A DNA stretch of 64,000 nucleotides, taken from contig JAHLTZ010000019.1 in NCBI GenBank assembly GCA_025786725.1, positions 1-64,000 of the forward strand. The letters run 5' to 3'. The notes beneath the pieces were generated by a model. That model had not been told where the DNA came from and ran no database searches. It saw only the letters and a program-made list of their open reading frames with translations. The position numbers and the translations under genes are program-made. This stretch comes from Syncephalis fuscata (taxonomy: Eukaryota; Zoopagomycota; Zoopagomycetes; Zoopagales; Piptocephalidaceae). Shown in pieces: positions 49,630-60,458 of the stretch; within the stretch, counting starts at the first letter, position 1; the number at the start of each line of letters is the position of its first letter.

Positions 49630-51083
49630 TTAATGGCGTTTAAACTGTTCTGGTGACAAGTTAAAGAATCGAAGACAATTGCCGCCTAGAATAGCATCGG
49701 CTGCCTCATCACCTAACCAGGACCGCGACTGTTCAATCAATTCACCTGGATGATGTTCTCCCAAGGGAAATGGATAGTCACTACCTAGCATTATACGTTC
49801 ATGGCCACCCATTTTGGTAATTAGAAAGCGTAGCGTATCCTCGTCATGTACCAATGAATCAACCCATATCCGTGACAATAAATCCCTATTACATTAATTA
49901 ATATACTGATTATATATCTATCTATCTATCTATCTATCTGTAATGCTTACATGGGATTCTTCTTGCATCGAGTGGCACATAGATCGGGTCGCACTTTCCA
50001 TCCATGTACAATACGTGCCAATGTACCAGGGAATGAACCAGCACCATGAGCAAAGGCCACTCTTAATCCTGGATGGCGTTCTAATACACCGCCAAAGATT
50101 AAGGCACAAATTGCCATGGTCGTCTCACATGGCTATAGTAACATTATAGTTATAGTTATTAATAGGCTGTTTGGACTAATTACGTGTCATTTACCATGCC
50201 AACTAGCCAGGGCAGCCAGTATTTCTCCCATCTTCCTTTTGTTTCCATATCCCATGGATGAATAAACACTGCTGCACCCAATTCTTCTGCCGCCTAGTAT
50301 AAATAGAGCAGTTATATGTATATGATTAACAACTTGTAATCCCTTATAAATACTAATTAATAAAGGAAAACTTACAGCAAAGACCGGCTCTAGTTCAGGT
50401 GCATCAAGATTCCAGTCACCAACATGAGTGCCAATTTGTACACCTTTAAGACCAAGTTCTTGAATGCATCGTCGTAATTCTTGTACAGCCAAATCAGGTG
50501 CTTGCATAGGCAATGTACCCAGTCCTATTATTTATAATTAATTAATACAATATAAATAACTTGTTCACTGCATCATTAATTACCAATAAATCGATCAGGA
50601 TCTTCCGCTACAGTTTGCGCTACGTGATCATTCAAATAACGTGACAGATCAAGTGTATCTTCTGGTTTGGCCCAATAACTGAACATCACAGGCACCGTCG
50701 ATAATACTTGAACATCAACGTTATCACGGTCACATTCGCGGATTCTTTGACTAGGCGACCAACAATTACACTCAATTTGTCTAAACATCTTGCCGTCCTT
50801 GTACATTGTTGCTTTGGTCTACATTATTACGTGCTGTTAGTAAAGAAAATAGTGACCATTCAAGTCTATTTACCGGATCGTCGGCCGTATGTTCTAACTG
50901 TACCCAGCCACCATAACCGTACTTTTTAGCAAGGTCGGGCCAGTTACGCGGAAGAATATGCGTGTGGATATCTACTCGAAGTGGACGTGGTCGTTCAGTC
51001 GTCGTCATCTCTGAGTCCACCACTGTAGTAGCAGTAGCAGTAGTAGTAGCTGTTGCTGTTGTAAAAGTGTTGTCTACATCCAT
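49630..51083 (-). CDS. ACMSD: 2-amino-3-carboxymuconate-6-semialdehyde decarboxylase
   Basis: Six exons on the minus strand, frame intact. Metal-dependent amidohydrolase-fold decarboxylase that diverts the kynurenine pathway from NAD synthesis to 2-aminomuconate semialdehyde. Zinc and catalytic residues lie in the family motifs: [10 protein letters not shown] (His-x-His), [42 protein letters not shown] (His), [15 protein letters not shown] (His) and [19 protein letters not shown] (Asp). Length (about 370 residues) fits the family plus a Thr-rich N-terminal extension of about 30 residues. It shares a 103-bp divergent promoter with the CDGSH gene. Confidence 0.95.
49917..49938. repeat. CTAT tetranucleotide microsatellite in an ACMSD intron
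   Basis: Five to six tandem CTAT units within an intron. Confidence 0.85.
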
Positions 51084-51186
51084 AGTGATGAGCTGCAGTC
51101 CGAGAAAGTTACAATGAAAGAAGAAAGTTTAGAAAATTCGCACACTTGTATCCATATTCGTATTCTAGTTCCGTTTCCCTTTTAAA

Positions 51187-52039
51187 ATGCAAGTACCTCG
51201 ACATGATATCGAAGAAGAACTGCAACAGCAACAGCAACAGCAGCAAGACAATGCATTGATATGCAGTAAATCATCAAATAACTGCACTATGAACCAATGC
51301 AATAACGATATATCGGCCATTGAAGACTTGGTACTACGTCCTTGTGTGCCAATGGTAGGAGACAAAAGGAGTGATATCGATACTGTTGTCATACTAATAC
51401 GGTCATAGTATCATCCCTCAACGTTAAAAGGATTAATACCTGGTAGAAAGTATCAATGGTGTACTTGTGGTCTTAGTAAACAGCAGCCATGGTGTGATGG
51501 TAAGTAGATGTTAAATACTAAATATACTATATATTAATTATTATTATTATTATACATTAGGTAAAAGCCATCAAAAGACTCGATTTAAACCATTGAGTTG
51601 GACAGTGCCTGAATATAAAGGCAATCCATCGGGTCAACGTTTATTCTCTATTTGTAATTGTAAATATACAAAAACACCACCGTAAGTGCATTGTATTTAT
51701 TATAGTAGTGTTTATAGTGATTAATGTAATTAATAGCTATTGTGATGGCATTCGTAAGCGATAACATGATATATAATATGATGTGTATTCTTATTAATGT
51801 ATTTAGATTATGATTTACCACTTAAATACCTTGCACAAATTAGAGCATGTCAACAAGAACATAATGAAATTACAATGGTATTATGTGATCATTGTGGTTG
51901 GAAACCACCACCCAAAGAACAGTCTGTATCTCAATCTTCTGTTATAGAAGAAGAAGAAGAAGAAGAAGAAGAAGAAAGTGGAGAAGAAGTTATTATTCAT
52001 GATAATGGTGACATACAAATACTAACTATAAAAGAATAG
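51187..52039 (+). CDS. CDGSH iron-sulfur protein with two cluster motifs (CISD3-like)
   Basis: Five exons (51187-51354, 51409-51499, 51561-51681, 51737 to about 51754, 51807-52039). Two CDGSH motifs bind [2Fe-2S] clusters through three Cys and one His each: WCTCGLSKQQPWCDGKSH and, after SGQRLFSI, the second CNCKYTKTPPYCDGIH. The His of the second motif is completed only by splicing exon 4 to exon 5; reading through instead would stop at 51764. The N-terminus has a polyglutamine run. The C-terminal part adds YLAQIRACQQEHNEITMV, an extra CDHC pair and a run of ten Glu. Two-motif CDGSH proteins are usually mitochondrial; a presequence is not obvious here. Confidence 0.88.
51946..51975. repeat. 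GAA run encoding polyglutamate
   Basis: About ten GAA triplets in the last exon of the CDGSH gene. Coding microsatellite. Confidence 0.85.
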
Positions 52040-52093
52040 CTATAAATAATAATAATGCTTAATTTAATAGTAATGTTATGTAATTGTGTACTG

Positions 52094-55000
52094 TTAATTC
52101 TTTATATATGGATTATTAACAGGTGTTGGTTCCACTTGGAATAAATAGAAAAAGTCTTGCAAGTTAAGCTTGCCTACACTGATTGATGGATTCTCACCGA
52201 GTGCTCCTTGTGCCAATGCACGCTATAAGCACCATTATTATTATCATTATTATAATGAATGAATTACATGCTATTCAATATGGCTTACCTTCTTTTCTTG
52301 TAATTTAACAATACGGTTCTCCACTGTATTCGCTATAGTAATTTTGTAAACATGGACAGGTTTTTGTTGGCCAATACGATGAACACGATCAATGGCTTGT
52401 TCCTCAAGTGCTATGTCACATTCAATAAATAAATAAATAAATAAATAACTTTATACTATTAGCTTACCAGGATTCCACCTAATGGATAAATAGATAAATA
52501 GATAAATAGATAAATAGATAAATATATATACTGTTAATCTATAGTTATTCGTATTATTTGTTATTACTTACCAAACATCTAATAAAATAACTTGACTAGC
52601 ACAAATTAAATTCAATCCTGTTGATCCACACAGTAACGAGATAAGCATGACAGTCGTATCTGGATCTTCTCTTATTTGTTGTAATGCCTTTTCTCGATGT
52701 GTATTATTCATGGATCCATCATCTAATAAACGATCACCTATTAGTCATATCTATTTGTATTAATAGGCTATGCTTACATCGAACATATTTAAATTTATTC
52801 TGTCGTAGTGGTTTCTCGATTAGATCTAACATTGAAGTAAACTGTATACAACGAATTAGTTATTTTATATACTAAATACTAAATACTAGATCTAGTGACT
52901 TACTTGAGAAAATATAATTGTCTTGGTAGTTGGATCTTTGGACCTTATATTACGTAATGTCGATAGCATCTTGACTACTTTGGCTGATTCAAACTCTTTC
53001 GATGAAGGCATCAAAGCATTAACCGAGAATTGTTCGGCACAATCAGCACAATGGGTTGTCTCTTCTTCATACAATCTAATATAATTAAATGTATTAGATT
53101 CTGATATTTGTTCATTTCTATTTATAATAGTTGGTTAGTATAATTACCGTTCAAAACATACTGCGCACACATTGGACTGTGTCTTGTCAACAGCAAGAAT
53201 CTTAAATGCATCCATCAAATCGCCCACTGTCCCGTCAGTAGCGGTACCTTCTGATTCACTGGCATTTATTTTTAGACTTTGCTCGTCCTTTTCCGTAATA
53301 AGTGATTGATCCACTAACGATACATGATTACATGCTATATACAACTGGTTAATACGCAAATAGTAGCATACTATACAACATAGACTTACCTTGACGAAGA
53401 CGTAGTAATAAAGTGATCATCGTTGTATAGTTGCTATTCAACTTGCCCGTTTTATACATATCACTGAAATTCTTTGACATCTTTAATTCAAGCGCATCGT
53501 AGATACGGCGTTCATGTTTACTGAATTCAACTTCAACGGCCTCTACTCGTCGTTCTGGTAGAGTAAGTAAAGGCTTGCCATTGATTTTACTCGTTTTAGT
53601 ACGTCGTAGTAGGATAGCCTTTAGAATCACTTGTAATCGTTTCATGGTCTTTTCATAGTCTGTTGCAAGTGTTGCAGTAACCTTGGCTTGGAAACTGGGA
53701 TGATCAGGGAACATGGGATGTTGTAGGAAGCGTAATAAACTGTACAGCTCATCAAGATTATTCTAAAGTATTGTTATACTAATAAGTCGTAGAATAGCAT
53801 AGTGGTGTTAATCAATCTACCTGTATAGGTGTGCCAGTAAGGCACCAACGATACTTGGCCTTTAAATTACGACAAGCAATGGCGCTGCGTGTAGACATAT
53901 TCTTAATGTTCTGTGCTTCATCTAATAAACCATTGTTGATCAGATTAAATACTTTACATAATACGGTGTCAATTTACCTAATACAACACGATACCACAAT
54001 GTACGGAATAGTGGGCCGACCTTTGTATCCTCGGCCAACGCATCAGCAATATCAGCCTCGGTCGATTTACCATTAAGATAACGAGGAAACTCGGCTGCTG
54101 CCGTGTTATACGTTGTTACAACAATGTCAAATAAGCGCAATCGAGCCGGATCTAATAGAAATAAATAGTGCATCAATCATGCTATTCAAGTGGTTATAAT
54201 AAACAAATTTACCTGTAATACGCTTAGAACCATGATGAACATAAACTGTAAGACGTCCTCTTGTGGTCTTTGACTGGCATTCTGCCTCCCATTGTCTAAT
54301 GACTGCCAAGGGTGCAATAATAAGCGTGGATTTCTGTTTTGTATCTGGTGAAGTGTTGCCCAGCATTAAAGCAATAGTTTGCACAGTTTTACCCAATCCC
54401 ATCTATAGTCATATTAATGTTAACAACTACAACGAGTACCTACTTACATCATCGGCTAGAATACCACCACGATAGCTGCCTAGTTCTTGTTTTCGCATCC
54501 AGGCCACGCCTCGTTTTTGATGCTCCATTAGAGTAACGGTTAACCCATCTGGGTCCTTTCGTTCTTCTTTTGTCCATTGTTCGCTATGGATATCATCGTC
54601 ACCGATACTGGCCAACAGGTCGCGTACATCCTTTTCCGTATCTCGTCTTGGTGTCGGTGTTGGACGGGGTCGAGAACGACTAGTAGGTGTGCCAAATGGT
54701 GTGGAGCGGAATGAATCATCATTAGATGGATTATAAGGGGTATGTAGATGACTTGGTAATGGTGTTGAGTCTGGTCGATAAGCCTTGGTATTAATGACAC
54801 TTGATGTCACTTTCTGTGTCCAGAATGGTGAATTGACTGCATGAAATGATAAAGCGTCATTAGCATGGTTCTTTGGTGCTATAAATATAAATGTTGCATT
54901 AATGTCTAGTTAGTAGTGGTTATTAAATACAATATGTGTATTACCCATTGATGTAGATGCTGCTGCTGGTTTAACTGGATGCAATGCTTGATGGCTAGGT

Positions 55001-56441
55001 CGTAGAAACGGATCTAGACCTATAATATAAAGTTAATGATTATAGCTAGATTTGTTGGTCTTATTACTACGCACCTCTAGGCTTTACCAAGGCAGGATGG
55101 GGCCGCAACGATTGATGAAGTCGTGCTGGCAATGGTGTACTGATAGGGACGGCAGATGATTCTATGTAAACTATTAGATAGTGGATTATTGTATGTTCAT
55201 TAATACTTGCTCAATTCAGTTGCTGGTACATTGGTTCTATAGGGTGTCTTGGTTGGTAAGTTGACGATAGTGGATGATGTAGTGGCAAGTTTAGTTGTTG
55301 TCATAGCCTTCGACGTAGATGGATTTGTTTGATTTACTTGATTCAACGTATTTTTCGTATAGCTGGCTGCATCATTTTGAAATGTAAATGGACGACTTGG
55401 TGTCATCATTGGTAGCATTGGTTTCTTCGGTGCCAGTGAAGGTGTTTCAGGGATGCTATTTACAGATGTAAATCGATTTGGTCGGTCTATATAAATTAGG
55501 AATAATTACAAGTGGAATTAGTATAAAATGTAATTAATGTAAAATATAATATTAGTCAAATAATCAACTTACGTGGTACTGTGGAAATGACTCGATGATT
55601 TTTTGATGTGAAAATAAAGCATGAGCTCGTTCAGCACTGGTACGACCATCATTGTGATTAAATAAATCACTTAATAGTTCTTTTGCATCATTATGTGACG
55701 ATACATCTGCATCACTGTTATCACTATTATCACTGTTATCATTGTCATTATGGTTAGAGTCATTTTCATTTTCACTTTCAGAAAACTCTTTTGTTTTTTC
55801 TCGAGGTGTATCGAATAGTTTCGAATTACGTCGACTGCCATTCTTTGCTGGTGTCAATAAAATACTGCCTATATCATCCTCATCACCGGATCCAGTTGTA
55901 AATACGTCATTATTGTCAAAATTTAACAACTTTGCAGTAATATTCATATTCTGCAGTGTTTTACTAAGATTGGCTTCATGATCAAATTCATGATCACTGT
56001 CTTCAATAACCACTTGATTTCTATTACTGCTATCTTCTTCATCCTCTTCATACTCCTCCTCCTCCTCCTCCTCCTCTTCTTCATTTTCATCATCGCTAAT
56101 AACAAATTGGCTAACAGGCTTGGTTGTTGGCGTAGTGTTTGGCGTACTTTGTTGTAGCTTTGATAATATACCAGCTATTAATGGTTAGAATTTAATAAAC
56201 TAGCGCATTTTATTTACTTACTTGGTCTTTTTGTAGCCTTAGAAGGTGAGTCTGCCAAGAAGACCGACTCTGAATATGGCAGTGGTGCAATTGTAGTTTT
56301 GGCTGAGCTGGGTTTGCTCGCTTCAGGCTTCTTTTTACGCTCTAGCAGTTTTTTATATTCTGGTGCTGGCGAGGCGAGTAAACGATCAATGTCATCTTCA
56401 AGAGCCAAAAGCTTGCTAGTATTTACGGTTTGGTCCCCCAT
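52094..56441 (-). CDS. SNF2-family ATPase, Rad16/Uls1-like
   Basis: Large minus-strand gene with many introns, about 1,150 residues. The first ~450 residues are low-complexity and acidic/Ser-Thr-rich. The helicase core follows: [10 protein letters not shown]..., with the Walker A motif reading [14 protein letters not shown] after the splice, [38 protein letters not shown], the DEAQ box, [37 protein letters not shown], and late [20 protein letters not shown]. Between the lobes, where Rad5/Rad16/Uls1 carry a RING finger, only CAVC and CADC pairs remain. The C-terminus ends [14 protein letters not shown]. Family members use ATP to move along DNA in chromatin or repair. The stop is 54 bases from the convergent CDGSH gene. 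Confidence 0.9.
52424..52525. repeat. AATA and GATA microsatellites in SNF2 introns
   Basis: AAATAAATAAAT-type run at about 52424-52446 and AATAGATA-type run at about 52486-52525, on either side of a tiny exon. Confidence 0.8.
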
Positions 56442-56819
56442 ACTGCAAGCGATATTGGGGCTAATAGTTGAGAAAAACTAAATTGTTGATGGAATGCAGA
56501 TTTAAAGAAACAAAAAAGTGTAGTTGTTAATTATACGCGCTTTGTTATTTTTACATAATAAAAATCACGGTGTATATTTATTTATTAATGTGTATATACA
56601 CAATAAAAAATATAATTTAATAAATTGTAAATTAAGTTTTATCTATTATAATTAGTTAATTAATATCATTATTAATACTGCAACTCGTACATTAATAGTT
56701 GATTATTAAATAAATACTATTATTAAACACTGATTTTTGTTCAAAAATTTATTACGTAGTTAGAAGATGGGTTGATAATATTTAATTATTATCATGGATG
56801 ACATGAATAGTAAATATAC
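56442..56819. other. Spacer between the SNF2 promoter and the 3' end of the duplicated secreted gene
   Basis: AT-rich, no gene. Contains the SNF2 leader and the 3' flank of the secreted protein gene. Confidence 0.55.
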
Positions 56820-59800
56820 TTATTGTAGCGGCATTGTAGTCGTAGTGGCTTTGGTGGTACCGCCTAAAGCACTAATGCCGCCAGCTAAACCAACATCGTT
56901 GGTATTGGCAACGGCATTGTCGATACCATTGTTGCTAATAACTCCAGATGATCCTATTAAATTAAAATCGGTGTTAACATTAGCACCGTTAATAGTTTGG
57001 ACATCAGTGGCTGTAGTAGTGCCGGACAATGGACGTGGACCATTGAATGTTGGCTTTTCAACTGGCATAGCTTGCGTCGTTGCTCTGTTGTCTTCAAAAA
57101 TATTAAGCCACTTAAAAGACCGCGACGTTGACGAATAACAGATTGTGATGCTTTACCGGCAACATTGCTCAAGACATCAACTTGAGCAACATTACGATCA
57201 GATTCTCTTATAACTGTTCCGTCCTTAAGAACTGTAACGGAATCCATAGCTGGAAGAACGGAAGCACCAGTGCCTACTGCAGCTACATCATCAACATATC
57301 TTTGTTTGTTATCGGCTGTATCGATGTTATGTGTGGCATCGCCCAATACATTTGCTAATAAATTTGTATTAGCAATTCTGCTTCCTGCTTTTCTTGTAAC
57401 ACTGCCATCGTTGTGTTTAGTTTGTGTCACTGATTGGGACAAAACATCGGTGCCACCAGCAAGATTGGCCAAATTATCGATGCCGGTAGATGTATCGCCA
57501 TTATATTTAGAGCTATGAATTGTATCGCCTAGCAGTCCTACACCATTATCAAGTGATAGCAAGCTAGTAGTCTGTGTTTGAGTAGATTCTTCTTCACCGG
57601 CCATTGGCTTAGAATTCATTGAGTTCTTAGCAGTATCGGCCATCATTTGTCAATGCTTCCTTGCTCATTGGCTTGCCATTAACTGATCGGAAATGAGTAT
57701 TGAGTGCGTCTAGCTTAGTACCAAATCCCAAAACATCATCGGTCTTTACGTCGGAGTCTCGTGTATTCATGTTGTCTAGAAGAGCACGTCGATCGTAATG
57801 AAGTGTTGTCGACTTGGATGCACCACCAAGCAACTTTGTGCCTACACCGGCACCTAATAGATTGGATAGGCCAAGGGAGTTTTCAATACCTTCGGAAGAA
57901 CCACCACTATGGCCATCTCCATTCAAAACTAACACGCCACCAAGACCGTCGACATCATTGCTTAAAGTAGTAGCAGTAAGGACTTTAGCATCCGAACCAG
58001 TAGCACGTCGTTGTAATGGCATTGTAGTCGTAGTGGCTTTGGTGGTACCGCCTAAAGCACTAATGCCGCCAGCTAAACCAACATCGTTGGTATTGGCAAC
58101 GGCATTGTCGATACCATTGTTGCTAATAACTCCAGATGATCCTATTAAATTAAAATCGGTGTTAACATTAGCACCGTTAATAGTTTGGACATCAGTGGCT
58201 GTAGTAGTGCCGGACAATGGACGTGGACCATTGAATGTTGGCTTTTCAACTGGCATAGCTTGCGTCGTTGCTCTGTTGTCTTCAAAAATATTAAAGCCAC
58301 TTAAAAGACCGCGACGTTGACGAATAACAGATTGTGATGCTTTACCGGCAACATTGCTCAAGACATCAACTTGAGCAACATTACGATCAGATTCTCTTAT
58401 AACTGTTCCGTCCTTAAGAACTGTAACGGAATCCATAGCTGGAAGAACGGAAGCACCAGTGCCTACTGCAGCTACATCATCAACATATCTTTGTTTGTTA
58501 TCGGCTGTATCGATGTTATGTGTGGCATCGCCCAATACATTTGCTAATAAATTTGTATTAGCAATTCTGCTTCCTGCTTTTCTTGTAACACTGCCATCGT
58601 TGTGTTTAGTTTGTGTTACTGATTGGGACAAAACATCGGTGCCACCAGCAAGATTGGCCAAATTATCGATGCCGGTAGATGTATCGCCATTATATTTAGA
58701 GCTATGAATTGTATCGCCTAGCAGTCCTACACCATTATCAAGTGATAGCAAGCTAGTAGTCTGTGTTTGAGTAGATTCTTCTTCACCAGCCATTGGCTTA
58801 GAATTCATTGAGTTCTTAGCAGTATCGGCCATCATTTGGTCAATGGCTTCCTTGCTCATTGGCTTGCCATTAACTGATCGGAAATGAGTATTGAGTGCGT
58901 CTAGCTTAGTACCAAATCCCAAAACATCATCGGTCTTTACGTCGGAGTCTCGTGTATTCATGTTGTCTAGAAGAGCACGTCGATCGTAATGAAGTGTTGT
59001 CGACTTGGATGCACCACCAAGCAACTTTGTGCCTACACCGGCACCTAATAGATTGGATAGGCCAAGGGAGTTTTCAATACCTTCGGAAGAACCACCACTA
59101 TGGCCATCTCCATTCAAAACTAACACGCCACCAAGACCGTCGACATCATTGCTTAAAGTAGTAGCAGTAAGAACTTTAGCATCTTGAGTAGATGGAACAG
59201 CCAACTTTGATACTTTTCTAAATTCATTATTGTTGGGCAAATCTTCAGTGGGCTCCACAGCTGGCTCTGCATCCGTATTTTTGTTGTCATTAGTAGGTTC
59301 TGGACCTTGTGGCATCTCATCGGCAAAAACGATGTTTATTCTCTTGCGTCGGTGAATTTCATATCCATCGCGGCGTTGCATGACTACTTTTGGTGTTTCT
59401 ATTGAATGAAAAGAAGTAAATGATGGATTATTACCACTGTTAGTTGTACTGCCAATAAAATTAAATGAAAGGCCGCCGCCGGCAGCATCAAAGAAATTGA
59501 GTGAATCATCGGTGCGTGCGCTTTGAGACTGGCTGGCAAAACCAAGCAAATTGCCCGCAATGTTATTTCCAAAACCACTAGAACTCTGATGCATACCTAT
59601 TACTTTACGGATATGTGGCTGAGCCGACTGAGCCGACTGGGTCGTTGTTTGTCTTCTGTAGATTGGATGTGGATTTTCGTAGTGCACATCCAGCTCGTCG
59701 CGCTTAGTCAAAGCTGGAGTCTTTGCCATTGGCTTTTTAGCATCGTTTACTGAAGCAATTCCAATGTTTTGCGTCGAACCAAGAATATTGCTTCCACCGG

Positions 59801-60458
59801 CAAATCCACCACCATTAACAAATTTAGATGCGGTGTCTGTGTGACCGTTATTTGTTTGGTCGCTAAAACCGAGAAGGTTAAAGATGCCGCTACCGCCAGC
59901 GCCAACGGCACTTTGACGTGCATCAAAGTTATCTAGATTGTCGGAAGACTTGGTGGTTGCCGAGTCTTGAGTGAATCCAAGTATAGCACCTGAGCCACCA
60001 TTGCCAATCAGATTGGTGAATTGCGTCGATGAGTCCGTATGGCCATTGGATTTGGCATCGGCGTGCCCAAGAAGATTACCTACGGTATCAAATCCAATGC
60101 CACTGGTGCTCATATGAGTGCTTGGGGCCATTGGTGCTGGCTTTGCAATCGATCTACGTGCATAGCCAGAGGACTGTGGTCGTGTAAAGAAATTATTTGC
60201 TTCGACCACCGACGAGTGCTCCGGCTGCCAGTTTTGACGACGTACAAATTTGGGTACAGAGCCGCGTAAGGTTGGCTGCTGTCCCATTCGTAGCAGCGTG
60301 CCTCTTACTGGGTCTTTAGCTAAAGCCGAGTGCACCATTCCATGATGGTCATGGTGATGATTTAGCTGCGGCTGCTGGATTGCAGCAGCATCAGTTAAAC
60401 TAAGGTTGGTAGCTAATACCAACAAAAGTGCAGCTGATAGTAATTGGCTGGCGCCCAT
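56820..60458 (-). CDS. Large secreted repeat protein with dibasic sites and an in-frame tandem duplication
   Basis: Single exon from the ATG at 60458. Signal peptide MGASQLLSAALLLVLATNLS with cleavage near LTDAA. The first ~420 residues contain repeated motifs around NLLGFSDQTNNGHTD (also NLLGHADAKSNGHTD and NLLGFASQSQ) and many Arg-Arg or Lys-Arg pairs followed by polar segments. Then comes a ~388-residue Gly/Asn/Ser/Thr-rich module with GIENSLGLSNLLGAGVGTKL, present twice because of a 1,191-bp tandem duplication. The second copy has two lost G-run bases near 57648-57656 and one lost A near 57107 (three in all, so the frame recovers), reading to TAA at 56820. Without correction the frame stops at 57627 (943 residues). 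The layout suggests a cell-surface or Kex2-processed secreted protein; no family is recognised. Confidence 0.78.
56830..57992. repeat. Tandem duplication, copy nearer the 3' end of the gene
   Basis: Matches 58018-59183 over its whole length. I count only about three substitutions and three one-base losses. The copies are separated by 25 unique bases (57993-58017) that encode a linker with a dibasic RR. Confidence 0.95.
58018..59183. repeat. Tandem duplication, copy nearer the 5' end of the gene
   Basis: Partner of 56830-57992, same orientation, intact reading frame. Corrected period 1,191 bases, which is 397 codons. Confidence 0.95.

Noticed and set aside
57627-60458. 943-residue secreted protein ending at 57627 as the natural product
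   Set aside because: The stop arises from two lost bases in the second duplicated copy; comparison with the first copy shows that the frame should continue to 56820.
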